Origin: Candidatus Schekmanbacteria bacterium
Lineage (GTDB): Bacteria; CSSED10-310; JACPHN01
DNA: 57,032 nucleotides
Assembly (NCBI GenBank): GCA_016188575.1
Contig: JACPHN010000101.1
Coordinates: forward strand, 1-57,032
Direction: 5' to 3'
In this document: positions 8,348-16,985 of the stretch, piece after piece
Numbering within the stretch: position 1 is the stretch's first letter
How the letters are laid out: the number at the start of each line of letters is the position of its first letter
The notes under the pieces: generated by a model
Database searches by the model: none
Seen by the model: the letters and a program-made list of their open reading frames with translations, nothing else
What the model was told of the DNA's origin: nothing
Translations under genes and position numbers: made by a program

Positions 8348-9955
8348 ATGTCACTAGACGTTCAAGGCTCGACAGCCTCTGCAGCTCAGTATGTGCAATC
8401 GCCAACCGAGACCGGGGCTGCGTCCGAAACGACAACTGCCGCGGCTGACCAGGCCGAAAGCGTGGAGCAAAGCAACGCGGCGCCGGCGGCCGCCGCCGTA
8501 GACATGCAGGAGGAAATGCCGGCCACAGACACGTTGGGAATCTCCCGCGACCCGTTCCAGAGCGCGGGGAGTGGGAGCTCATTGCCGGCCTCAGGAGAGG
8601 CGACGGCAGCCACGCACCCAGACTTACTGGAGTCTGTTGGCCACGCCTGCGCCGAGGTCGGAGCTCGGCTCAGGAGCGCGGCCAGCGACGCGGTCGACAG
8701 CGCAACGGAGGCGGCCGGTGGCGCGGCGAGTGCCGCAGCCGACGGAGCCCGGAACGACTTCCGGGCGGGCTCCACCGACCAGGCCGAAGCAGCCACAGGG
8801 CCAGCCAAGGCGCTGAGCACCGAGCAGACCGCGGCTGCGGAAAAACTCAAGAACAATGCCAATTTCAACTCGGCCGACGCCAAAGTCAAAGAAGCCATTC
8901 TCAAGAAGTGCGAGAGTAACCCAGACCTGTATTCCCATTACTCAAAGTTCGTTGACTCGAAGACCTTCACAGAACCAGTAGATAACGGTAAAGCCGTAAG
9001 CGGTGAGGAGAAGCGCGATACCCAGTTGCGCTTGGTTAATGTCATCGGCGAAATGGCCGAGCGCGCGGAAAAGACGACGAACGGGAAACAAAAAAAGCTG
9101 CTCTCAAATACTCTGGATAACATCTACCAGGACAAGGTAAAGATCGAGCTTGCTGATAATGACCACACGCCAGGTGGAGGTGGCGGTGCCAATGTTTCGG
9201 GCAAGAATCCGCCGACCATTATTCTGAACCGCGAGGGGCTTCACATCGGTACCGATGGCCTGGACAAGAGCAAGATGCCTGGCGGAGACATCACGTTTGC
9301 CGATCAGACCATGGGCACTCTAGCTCACGAAATGAGCCACGCCACGCGCTCCTACTCAACGCCTCCCAAGACAGCCTACGAGAAATACCAGGAAGAGCTC
9401 AACGGCTACTGCGCTGAAAGCATGGCGATACGAGGTAGAATGCCGACGCCGGAAGAGCTGGAAAACGTGGACGCTGCATTGAGGCAGCCGCCCTACAATC
9501 TCGAGCGAAGCCAGATTTCGGAGGAGGACTTTCAAAAGATCAGCAGGCTCAAGAGAGCGCTCGAAGACCCCTCGGGCAACCCGAAGCTTGCGATCCCGGA
9601 TCCGACTACCATCAACGTCAATGGCAAGCCGGCCATCCCGGGCACCGTGACGAATGAGATGGACGCCAACAAGGTGAAGGGCGACTACGACCGCGCCCGC
9701 GAAAGCGCGCGCAAGGCCTTCAGCAACGCCTCCGGCGAAGGCGAAATCGTCAGAGCGGCAACAGATTATCCGGAGTTTATCTCCGAGGCCACACCGGCCC
9801 AGCGCGAAAAGATGGTCAAGACCCTCATCCACGGCTGGACCAACGATGCCGAGAAACAGGCTGCTCTGCGCATCCTCGCCCACGCTCCTGCAGCGGAGCA
9901 AGCCAGGCTGAAGGAGATTATCGCCGCCGACGGCAACCCATTCAGTTGGCCATAA
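8348..9955 (+). CDS. Putative zincin metallopeptidase with disordered N terminus
   Basis: 535 residues. The first 160 are Ala/Ser/Thr/Glu-rich with short amphipathic helices, like the preceding protein. A polar helical region follows (about 165-270, rich in Asn and Lys). Then comes a zinc-protease motif, LAHEMSHATRS: His327, Glu328 and His331. Glu350 or Glu357 (ELNGYCAES) could be the third zinc ligand. The C terminus is helical and ends in repeated Ala-rich segments. There is no signal peptide. The motif pattern resembles effector-type zinc proteases rather than housekeeping ones, but I cannot name a family. ATG 8348 follows GGGAG at eight bases; the longer reading from 8144 is a shadow of the gene before. 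The middle region (about 8850-9260) is visibly less GC-rich than its neighbours, which suggests a domain of different origin. Confidence 0.75.
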   Translation: MSLDVQGSTASAAQYVQSPTETGAASETTTAAADQAESVEQSNAAPAAAAVDMQEEMPATDTLGISRDPFQSAGSGSSLPASGEATAATHPDLLESVGHACAEVGARLRSAASDAVDSATEAAGGAASAAADGARNDFRAGSTDQAEAATGPAKALSTEQTAAAEKLKNNANFNSADAKVKEAILKKCESNPDLYSHYSKFVDSKTFTEPVDNGKAVSGEEKRDTQLRLVNVIGEMAERAEKTTNGKQKKLLSNTLDNIYQDKVKIELADNDHTPGGGGGANVSGKNPPTIILNREGLHIGTDGLDKSKMPGGDITFADQTMGTLAHEMSHATRSYSTPPKTAYEKYQEELNGYCAESMAIRGRMPTPEELENVDAALRQPPYNLERSQISEEDFQKISRLKRALEDPSGNPKLAIPDPTTINVNGKPAIPGTVTNEMDANKVKGDYDRARESARKAFSNASGEGEIVRAATDYPEFISEATPAQREKMVKTLIHGWTNDAEKQAALRILAHAPAAEQARLKEIIAADGNPFSWP

Positions 9956-9962
9956 CGGGTAA

Positions 9963-10643
9963 TCACTGCCAGTGCCCGAATCGCGCCAGCGCGAGCAGCG
10001 CCGAATTGCCGGCGACGTGAAGCGCGATCGGCACGATCAGGGTCCGTTCGCGATCGTAGGCGAGCGCGAAGATGACTCCCCCGACAAACTGGTTGACTGG
10101 CAAGGGGACGGCGCGGTGCGCCAGTGCGAACACCAGCGCCGTCAGCACCACAGCAGCGGGGCGACCGAAGGTCTCGCGCATCGGAGGGTACAGGATCCCT
10201 CTGTACAGGACCTCCTCGAAAACCGGAAAGAGCAGCGCGACAGCCACTACGTGCGGAAGGATGAAGGGGCCCGCCGGCAAGTCGGGAAGGAACCGCGACA
10301 TGGCCTCACGCCCGAAGACACCTGCCCACGCCGAAACCCCGAGCACCACTCCGTATGCCAGGCCCACCGCCGCGGTCCACCCGAGGCAGGCGCGGATCAC
10401 GGGCCGCGCCGCGCGCGTCGACAGACCGAGCGCCCGCCCCACGGAAACGCCGCGCCACCGCCACGTGATCCCGGCTGCGGCGACGGCGAGCGCCTGCGCC
10501 ACGAGTCCGGGCGCCAGGCCGCCGTGCGGCGACGCTACCCAGGCAACCGCATGCTCGCAGCCGCGCTCGCCCAGGATCCACGCGGCGGCCGCTGCCGCCG
10601 ACAGCGCCGGAGTGGGGTCGTCAGGTGCCGGAGCGCGCGGCAT
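9963..10643 (-). CDS. CPBP-family intramembrane metalloprotease
   Basis: 226-residue polytopic membrane protein of the CAAX-protease and bacteriocin-processing (CPBP/Abi) family. The three signature motifs are present: EEVLYR (Glu143, Glu144, Arg148), FALAH (His176) and HVAGN (His209, Asn213). Members cut membrane substrates or act in immunity and processing of peptides. It ends seven bases from the convergent metallopeptidase gene and starts 16 bases after the hemerythrin gene, with which it is probably co-transcribed. Its substrate cannot be inferred. Confidence 0.88.
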   Translation of the reverse strand: MPRAPAPDDPTPALSAAAAAAWILGERGCEHAVAWVASPHGGLAPGLVAQALAVAAAGITWRWRGVSVGRALGLSTRAARPVIRACLGWTAAVGLAYGVVLGVSAWAGVFGREAMSRFLPDLPAGPFILPHVVAVALLFPVFEEVLYRGILYPPMRETFGRPAAVVLTALVFALAHRAVPLPVNQFVGGVIFALAYDRERTLIVPIALHVAGNSALLALARFGHWQ

Positions 10644-10659
10644 GACGTTACGGCAGGCG

Positions 10660-11067
10660 CTAGCCGATGCCCTTGGTCTTGAGGTATTCGCCCAGCTTGA
10701 AGTCGGTACCGAGAATGTGGTTGTTGAGCCAGTCCTTCAAGAACGTCATGACATCGAGTGTCAGCGTCAAATCACCACCGGCGAAACGCTTTTGCAGCGC
10801 CACCACCTGATTGACGAGGTCTTTGTGTTTGGCGAAGTGGTCCGCGGATGCCGGGTAGGCGTGGGCGCCCATGAGCTTCTCCTCGGCCGAGAAGTGCGCC
10901 TTGGTGTAGTCGATCAGGTCGGTCAAGACCTGCCCGAGCACGTCACGGCCCTTGCGGGCCATCATCGCATCGTGAAGCGTGTTGATCAGATCAATGAGTT
11001 TTTTGTGCTGGGTGTCGATGAGCTCGACACCAACGCTGAGCTTGCTCGACCAGTTCAGGAAGGGCAT
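10660..11067 (-). CDS. Bacteriohemerythrin
   Basis: 135-residue single-domain oxygen-binding di-iron protein. All expected ligands are visible: His21 (DTQHKKL), His58 and Glu62 (HFSAEE), His77 and His81 (HFAKH), His117 and Asp122 (HILGTD). Length and N terminus (FLNWSSKLSVGVELID) are typical. Likely roles are oxygen storage, delivery to a membrane enzyme, or oxygen sensing. The CPBP protease gene follows 16 bases downstream on the same strand. Confidence 0.95.
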   Translation of the reverse strand: MPFLNWSSKLSVGVELIDTQHKKLIDLINTLHDAMMARKGRDVLGQVLTDLIDYTKAHFSAEEKLMGAHAYPASADHFAKHKDLVNQVVALQKRFAGGDLTLTLDVMTFLKDWLNNHILGTDFKLGEYLKTKGIG

Positions 11068-11240
11068 GGGTGCACCTCATGATGTAGGGGGATCACGGAC
11101 TCTCGCATCCCTATATCCGCGGCTGGCCCACCGCAAGGGGCGGGACGCGAGCGGCTTGCGGCTTCGCCGCGCCCGCGCCATGCTGTAGGAAACGGATTCT
11201 TCTGATGCCTGGGCGCGAGGAGGCGTGCGGAGGAAATGGC

Positions 11241-12566
11241 GTGACCGCCCATGAGGACGAGCTGTCGTCCACCCAGATGAAGCAGACGCCGTGCGCAGGT
11301 TGTGGCCGCTGGCTGCACCTGGAGGTGGCGGTATTCTGTTGCACGTGCGGCCGCAAGCTCACCGACCCGGCCGCGGCCGAGACGCGCGCGGATGAGGGCG
11401 GCGAGGAGCTGCTGCCCGGTAAGATCATCCTGGCGCGCTTTGAGCTGGTGCGCGAGCTCGGACGCGGCGGCATGGCGACGGTTTACGAGGCGCGAGACCT
11501 TGCGGTCGGCTCCTCCGTGGCGCTCAAGTTTCTCCACGAGCACCTCGCCGACAACGACACCGTCGTGCGCCGCTTCTTGAGAGAGGCGGAGGTCGCCCGG
11601 GAGCTGCAGCACCCAGGCATCGTGCGCTCGCTCGGCTCCGATAATTGGAATGGCCGGCAATTCATCGCCATGGAGCTCGTGGATGGGCAAACATTGACGG
11701 CGCTGATGCGCAGCCGCGGCGCCCTGGGATTTCGCGAAGGCCTTCACCTTCTCGACATGGTGCTTGACGCTCTGCAGTACGCTCACGGCGCCGGCGTCAT
11801 CCACCGCGATGTCAAACCTCAGAACATCATGGTGACCCGCAACGGCCGCGTCAAGATCGTCGACTTCGGGCTCGCCGCCATCCGTGACAGCGCCGCGACC
11901 ACCTTGACGCGCACTGGCGCGGTGCTCGGCACCACGCAATACATGTCGCCGGAGCAGCTTCACGGCGGATCCATCGACTTCCGCGCCGATATCTACGCCG
12001 CCGGGGTGCTGATCTTCGAGATGTTCACCGGGCAGCTTCCGTTCAACGGGCGTAGCATGATGGAGGTGGCCTACAAGCACATTTACGAGGAACCGCCCCG
12101 CCCGCGCGGGTTACGACACGACATGTCCAAACGCCTGGAAACGGTAATTCTTCGCTGCCTCGCAAAGCGGCCGGCGGAGCGATACGCGTCCGTAGAAACG
12201 CTGCGCCTGGAGCTCCACGACGCGATCGCGGGCAAGCGGATGGAGGAGCGGCGCCACGATGAGATCGGCGACCTGGTAACCGAAGACGGAACGGACTCGC
12301 CGTGGGACCTGATCCTGTATTCCACGCTCGCAAAACCCGACTGGGATGGTAAGGTCGTGCGCTACGACGACGAGTTTTACCGCGTCATGCAGAATGAGCA
12401 GCATGCCCGTGACACATATCGCTACGCGCTCTATCTCAAGCAACTCCCGCGGACGGAAATCGTCAACTATTACATCGACTACGAGCGCTACGTGGCCGAG
12501 CAGCATAGTCGAAAGTCGCACGACTCCGGGCTGCTCGCCGGTATCACCCGACTGTTTCGCCGGTAA
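11241..12566 (+). CDS. Serine/threonine protein kinase with N-terminal zinc ribbon
   Basis: 441 residues. The N terminus has two CxxC pairs (CAGCG and CCTCG), a predicted zinc ribbon at residues 18-38. The Hanks-type kinase domain (about 65-330) has the Gly loop GRGGMATVYEA, Lys96 (VALKF), the catalytic loop HRDVKPQN (Asp190), DFGLA (Asp208) and a SPEQ segment. About 110 C-terminal residues are polar, without a membrane helix or a named sensor domain, so it is probably a soluble kinase. I place the start at the GTG at 11241 because GGAGGA lies six bases before it; the ATG at 11205 would add 12 residues. It stands alone on the + strand and its substrates are unknown. Confidence 0.92.
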   Translation: MTAHEDELSSTQMKQTPCAGCGRWLHLEVAVFCCTCGRKLTDPAAAETRADEGGEELLPGKIILARFELVRELGRGGMATVYEARDLAVGSSVALKFLHEHLADNDTVVRRFLREAEVARELQHPGIVRSLGSDNWNGRQFIAMELVDGQTLTALMRSRGALGFREGLHLLDMVLDALQYAHGAGVIHRDVKPQNIMVTRNGRVKIVDFGLAAIRDSAATTLTRTGAVLGTTQYMSPEQLHGGSIDFRADIYAAGVLIFEMFTGQLPFNGRSMMEVAYKHIYEEPPRPRGLRHDMSKRLETVILRCLAKRPAERYASVETLRLELHDAIAGKRMEERRHDEIGDLVTEDGTDSPWDLILYSTLAKPDWDGKVVRYDDEFYRVMQNEQHARDTYRYALYLKQLPRTEIVNYYIDYERYVAEQHSRKSHDSGLLAGITRLFRR

Positions 12567-12581
12567 GTAGCGCGCATAGCG

Positions 12582-13472
12582 TCACACCGACTTCGGATCG
12601 AGCGCATCCTGCAGCGCATCGGTGAAGATGTTGAAGGCCAGGACGAGCAGGAACATGAAGGCCGTGGCGGCGCCGATCTGCCAGTAGAAGTCCACGGCAA
12701 GCTCCGCGCGAGCCTGCTCGATCATGATGCCCCACGACGCTTCCTTTTGCACGCCGAGGTTGAGGAAGCTGAGGATGACCTCGGACTTGATCGCGCCGAT
12801 GAACTCGAGCGAGAAATAGACGAACGCCAAGTGCGAGGTGTTCGGAATGATGTGCCTGAGGACGATTAGCGGCGCCGGGATCCCCAGCGCCTTGGCGGCC
12901 TGCACGAATTCGGCGTCCCGCAGTCTGATCGCCTCGCCGCGGATGACCCGGCAGACTCCCGTCCAGAATGTCGCGCAAAACGCGACGTAGATGGTGATGA
13001 TCCCCTTGCCGAAGTACAGACCCGCGGAATAAGAAAGCACCATCAGCAACAGGAGATACGGGATCGATTCAATCGTGGAGTAGAGCCACACCACCAAGTC
13101 GTCGATGCGCCCTCCAAAGTAGCCGGCGGTAGCCCCGAGCAGCGTGCCGACGAGCACCGCCACGAGCGCCGTTACCATGCCCACGCTGATGGCAACGTTG
13201 ATGCTGTAGAGCGCGCGCACCAGGATGCTGCGACCTTGTCGGTCCGTGCCGAGCCAGTGCTGCCAGGATTGGGTGCTTCCGGGCGTATAGTAGGCGACGG
13301 CCTGCTTGTCAGCGACGATCGGTCGCTCGTGTGAAGCGCCCACCGCCTCGAAAAAGCCGAGGCGGACGAGCGCCGCCACGAGCACGTAGACGACGATGAC
13401 CCCAAGCGCCACCACTGCCATCTTGTCGCGCGAGAACTTGCGATAGGCGCGGTACTTCCTCAATCCCCTCAT
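12582..13472 (-). CDS. Opp/Dpp-type ABC transporter permease (C type)
   Basis: 296-residue inner-membrane permease of an oligopeptide/dipeptide-type importer. It has an N-terminal cytoplasmic segment and first helix (MAVVALGVIVVYVLVAALV), the extracytoplasmic loop with QHWLGTDRQGRS, which is diagnostic of the OppC/DppC branch, and the EAA loop (EFVQAAKALGIPAPLIVLRH) that contacts the ATPase. The start overlaps the preceding permease gene by four bases, so the two are translationally coupled. No ATPase gene follows; the next gene, the kinase, is convergent. Confidence 0.93.
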   Translation of the reverse strand: MRGLRKYRAYRKFSRDKMAVVALGVIVVYVLVAALVRLGFFEAVGASHERPIVADKQAVAYYTPGSTQSWQHWLGTDRQGRSILVRALYSINVAISVGMVTALVAVLVGTLLGATAGYFGGRIDDLVVWLYSTIESIPYLLLLMVLSYSAGLYFGKGIITIYVAFCATFWTGVCRVIRGEAIRLRDAEFVQAAKALGIPAPLIVLRHIIPNTSHLAFVYFSLEFIGAIKSEVILSFLNLGVQKEASWGIMIEQARAELAVDFYWQIGAATAFMFLLVLAFNIFTDALQDALDPKSV

Positions 13473-14404
13473 CGCAACCTCACTCGCGGATCCGCCGCTG
13501 CGTAGAGCAGGTCCGTCACGATGTTGCCGGCGATGAACAGGCTGGAAATCACAAATGTGAACGCCTTGATCACCGGATAGTCCTGCTCATCGATGGCGGC
13601 GAGCATGCGATGCCCGAGCCCTGGGATACCAAAGAACGACTCGATCAACAGCGACCCGGTGACCAGGAATGGAACGGCGATCATGACCCTCGTGATGATG
13701 GGGATCAGCGCGTTCTTGAGCATGTGTTTGAACATGACCTTCCAGCGCGGCAAGCCTTTCGCGTAGGCCGTGACGATGTAGAGCTTGGTGGATTCATCCA
13801 CCATCACGGCGCGGTAAAAGCGGACGTCGTATCCCACGCCCACGATGACCTGGATGAGAATCGGCAGATACAGATACTGCCACCGTTCCACAAGCCCCGA
13901 TTCGTACCCGTAGATCTGAAACCAGCCCGTCTTGAACGCGACAAAGTACTGCCCCGCCACGATATAGACGAGAAAGGATACGCTCATGCCCATAACGGCG
14001 AGCACCACAATGGCGCGATCGATGGCCTTGCCGCGATTGAATGCCGAGATCATGCCGAGTGTGATGCTGATAAGCGTCGTCAACAGCAGCGCGGGCATGG
14101 TGATGGACAGCGAGGGCCCGGCGCCCGAGGCGAGAATATCGCGCACGGACTCGCGGGTAACGAACGACCTCCCGAAGTCGAACGTGGATATCTCTTGGAG
14201 GTAGCGAAAATACTGCTGCCAAAGGGGCTTGTCGAGTCCGTACTCGGCTCGCAGTGCGGCCTGATCTTCCAGCGTGGAGCTCTTCCCGAGCCGGGCGACT
14301 ACGGGGTCGCCACCGAACACATTCAGCAAGGTGAAAGTAATGAGCGTCACGCCGATCAGGATCGGCACACCCTGCAACAGACGGCGGATGACGTACGCCC
14401 CCAT
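13469..14404 (-). CDS. Opp/Dpp-type ABC transporter permease (B type)
   Basis: 311-residue partner permease. The N terminus YVIRRLLQGVPILIGVTLITF and the segment FGGDPV are typical of OppB/DppB. Six membrane helices can be placed, and the EAA loop is YIVTAYAKGLPRWKVMFKH. It lies between the binding-protein gene upstream (193 bases, filled by a repeat element) and the C-type permease downstream (four-base overlap). It should form the membrane channel with that permease. Confidence 0.93.
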   Translation of the reverse strand: MGAYVIRRLLQGVPILIGVTLITFTLLNVFGGDPVVARLGKSSTLEDQAALRAEYGLDKPLWQQYFRYLQEISTFDFGRSFVTRESVRDILASGAGPSLSITMPALLLTTLISITLGMISAFNRGKAIDRAIVVLAVMGMSVSFLVYIVAGQYFVAFKTGWFQIYGYESGLVERWQYLYLPILIQVIVGVGYDVRFYRAVMVDESTKLYIVTAYAKGLPRWKVMFKHMLKNALIPIITRVMIAVPFLVTGSLLIESFFGIPGLGHRMLAAIDEQDYPVIKAFTFVISSLFIAGNIVTDLLYAAADPRVRLR

Positions 14405-14449
14405 GCGCTACTCCCCGTGCCAGCCGCGGCGTCCACGGCGCCGGCGCCC

Positions 14450-14587
14450 CTGAAGCCACCGCCTGTCCGACTGCGAGCAGCGCGGAAAGCGCATCACGAA
14501 GACCTCCCACCTCACGTCCCCCCGCTTGCGGGGAGCGGGACTGAGGGGGACACTGTCGCGCCAACGGCGAACAGGCGGTGGATCCAG
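14450..14587. repeat. Intergenic repeat with terminal inverted repeats (fullest copy)
   Basis: A 138-bp element bounded by CTGAAGCCACCGCCTGTCCG on the left and the inverse of CTGGATCCACCGCCTGTTCG on the right. The core has an internal hairpin (CCCCGCTTGCGGGG) and a G/C-rich arm. It lies between the binding-protein gene and the permease gene of one operon. Related copies or parts are at 16745-16800, 18185-18232, 22805-22845, 25054-25113, 41075-41202 and 54479-54857. The layout is like a MITE or a large REP element. Confidence 0.75.
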
Positions 14588-14597
14588 GTGCCCGAGC

Positions 14598-16391
14598 TCA
14601 CTTTTCATGGACGACGTCCAGATACTGCCACCAATCGTAGTACACCTCTTCCGGCTTGTGGTTCTTCAGCCGATCATGCCACAAATAGGTGCGCGTGCGT
14701 GCCATCGAGCCGATCATGGGCTGATCTTCGACGACGATGTCCCGCAGGCGGCGGTAGAGCGCGGTGCGCTCTGGCGACGGAAACATGACCTTGGCTTGCT
14801 CGTACAGCGCATCGTACTCCGGGTTCCGGTAGTTGAAGTTGTTGCTTCCGGGCGACTCGTTGGGCCCGTAGAAGAGCTGCAGAAAGTTCTCGGCGTCCGG
14901 GTAATCCGCTCCCCAGGCCAGACCGAAGAACGGGGCTTTCTTTTTTTTCAGCTTGTCGTCGAGCTCCGGAAAGCTGTTCAGATTGACTGCGACTTCAATT
15001 CCGAGCTCACCCATCTGGCGGGTGAACATCTCGGCCTGCTCGCGATTGTTTCCCCCGCGCGACGTTTCGTACTGCAGCGGCGGCAGGCCCTTGCCGCCCG
15101 CGTAGCCGGCCTCAGCGAGCAGCCGCCGCGCCTTCTCGACGTCGGGCTTCCGGAATCCCGGCTCGTAGCCTTCCAGCCCAGGGGGGATGGGGCCGAGGTA
15201 TAGCGTGTTGAGCCCGTTGTAGAAAGCCTGGTTGCGCGCCTCCAGGTCGACCACGTAGGAGATGGCCTGGCGCACGAGCTTCATCTTCGGCGGCACTCCC
15301 CATACGGGGTCTTGCATGTTGAAACCCCAGTAGATGAGGTCGAGCAAGGGGAGGTGGTAATGGCGTAGATGCGTACCCATGAACTTGGGCTTCGCAGACC
15401 AGTCCGGGTTGAAGGCCGTCGGCCAGAACTCCGCGGGGACCTGAATCACGTCGAGGTCGCCGGCGCGGAATTTGAGCCACATGGGTTGGTCTTGCTCGAA
15501 TATCTCGAAGCGAATTTCGTCAAGGAAGGGCACCCGCTTGCCAGCGTATGCACCGAAACCCATGGCCACCTCGTCGGCGCTGAGGTCCGAGGGGAAGTAG
15601 TCTTCCCGATACGTCGGGTTGCGCTCCAGCGTGAGCCAGCCTTCGCGGCGAAACTCCCTGACCCGATAGGGTCCGCTGCCGACGGGCCGCTGCCCGAACT
15701 CGAGGTCGTATGCCTCGACCGCCTGCCGAGGCACGATGGCGGCGTAGTTCATGGCGAGGATGTAGAGGAACTGCGGATAGGGCTGCGTGAGGCGAATCTG
15801 GAAATGGTGGGAATCGATCTTGCGGAACCCGGACACGGGAGCGTCGTAGTCGAACGACACGCGCCTGCCCTGGGCCGCAGCGTTGGCGATCCGCTCCCGC
15901 TGCTCGGCCTTGTATTCATCGAGGCCTTCGATACGGCCGGCGAAGAGCCAGTAGCCGGTCGGGCTCCAGTGCGAGTCGCAGCTCCGCTTGATCGAATAGA
16001 AGACATCGTCCGCGGTGATTTCAGGCCCCTTACCCGAAGTGCTCACAAACGCGGGGTCATCCTGGAAACGAACGCCTTGGCGCAGCGCGAAGGAGTACGT
16101 CAAGCCATCTTCGGAAACCTCGGGCATGGCTTCGAGCAGCTCTGGGCGAAGCTCGAAGGGCACCCGCGGGTAGCGGTAGCTGATCAGGCGCTCGAAGATG
16201 GGGGTGCCGGGGAGGTTCTGGTACTGGGTGGCGCCGCGGACGGGATCGAGGTTGCCGATCTTGGCGCGCAGTGGGTAGCGAATGATTTTCTTACCGGACG
16301 GGCTCGTACCTGCCGGCTGGCGGCACGCGGCGAGTGGAGCGAGCGTGAGGAGGAGTACGGCAAGGATGGCGGTAGGCCGGGGCATGCGCAT
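14598..16391 (-). CDS. ABC transporter substrate-binding lipoprotein, family 5
   Basis: 597 residues. A lipoprotein signal peptide (AILAVLLLTLAPLAAC) puts the acylated Cys at residue 23. The mature protein follows the SBP_bac_5 fold of peptide and nickel binding proteins: an early segment FERLISY, then LTYSFALRQGVRFQDD, the family segment GSGPYRVREF and a late DAENFLQLFYGP region. It is somewhat longer than typical DppA/OppA. Together with the two permeases it would import peptides or another small solute. The ligand cannot be told from the sequence. It is the first gene of the importer operon. Confidence 0.92.
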   Translation of the reverse strand: MRMPRPTAILAVLLLTLAPLAACRQPAGTSPSGKKIIRYPLRAKIGNLDPVRGATQYQNLPGTPIFERLISYRYPRVPFELRPELLEAMPEVSEDGLTYSFALRQGVRFQDDPAFVSTSGKGPEITADDVFYSIKRSCDSHWSPTGYWLFAGRIEGLDEYKAEQRERIANAAAQGRRVSFDYDAPVSGFRKIDSHHFQIRLTQPYPQFLYILAMNYAAIVPRQAVEAYDLEFGQRPVGSGPYRVREFRREGWLTLERNPTYREDYFPSDLSADEVAMGFGAYAGKRVPFLDEIRFEIFEQDQPMWLKFRAGDLDVIQVPAEFWPTAFNPDWSAKPKFMGTHLRHYHLPLLDLIYWGFNMQDPVWGVPPKMKLVRQAISYVVDLEARNQAFYNGLNTLYLGPIPPGLEGYEPGFRKPDVEKARRLLAEAGYAGGKGLPPLQYETSRGGNNREQAEMFTRQMGELGIEVAVNLNSFPELDDKLKKKKAPFFGLAWGADYPDAENFLQLFYGPNESPGSNNFNYRNPEYDALYEQAKVMFPSPERTALYRRLRDIVVEDQPMIGSMARTRTYLWHDRLKNHKPEEVYYDWWQYLDVVHEK

Positions 16392-16985
16392 GTCGGCCTA
16401 TTTACCGCGTCGGAGGCGGGTACGTCAAGGCGAGGGGAAGGAGCCGGTCGGGGCGCACAGGGTCAATGCCGCAAGGGCATGGGCTGGGACGAGGGAGATC
16501 CTGTCGCGCCCGGGGACCAGCAAGGCAACCGGCCAGGGGAGTCGCCGCGGGGACGAGCGGGGCTCGCTGACGGTGGCACGGTGGCTGTAGGTGCAAGAGA
16601 CGCGCCAGGTGAGCGAAATGTGATCGATGGGGCAGGGAGTGCCGTCTGGGCTGGTGGTAGAGCGGGTGCGCGGCGCCATGCCGTCATATTTTGGCAGATA
16701 CATGGCGAATAGTGGACGAAAAAGCTCCGGCCATGACGCTCCCCAGCCCCCCAAGACCCCCCACCTCACCCCCCTCCGCTTGCGGGGGGAGTAACGGAGA
16801 AGGCATCCGCGGCGAACCAACCCCAGCCAGGTGGGCGATTTGGGAGCGTTCTACACACTTGCGGCCCGCCCCGCTCGCGCCTCATACTGTTGGAGACTGG
16901 CGTCCGCGCCCCGCCTGCGCCTGGAGCCGGATGCGACGCTCACGCCCGCACCTGGCGCGCATCCCCCACGGAGAGCAGCAACACC
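16392..16985. other. Intergenic region with partial repeat core
   Basis: This 594-base stretch lies between two divergent genes. Around 16745-16800 it contains a G/C-rich hairpin core (CTCCGCTTGCGGGGGGAG) related to the dispersed intergenic repeat, without the terminal inverted repeats. Open frames on both strands here have no family features and odd composition, so I do not call them genes. The promoters of the flanking genes must lie here but none is clear. Confidence 0.5.

Noticed and set aside
13610-14788. 392-residue + frame over the permease gene
   Set aside because: Antisense to a certain permease gene and runs through the intergenic repeat.
16425-16820. Minus-strand frame of 131 residues in the intergenic region
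   Set aside because: Pro/Ser/Arg-rich with no family match, and it crosses the repeat core.
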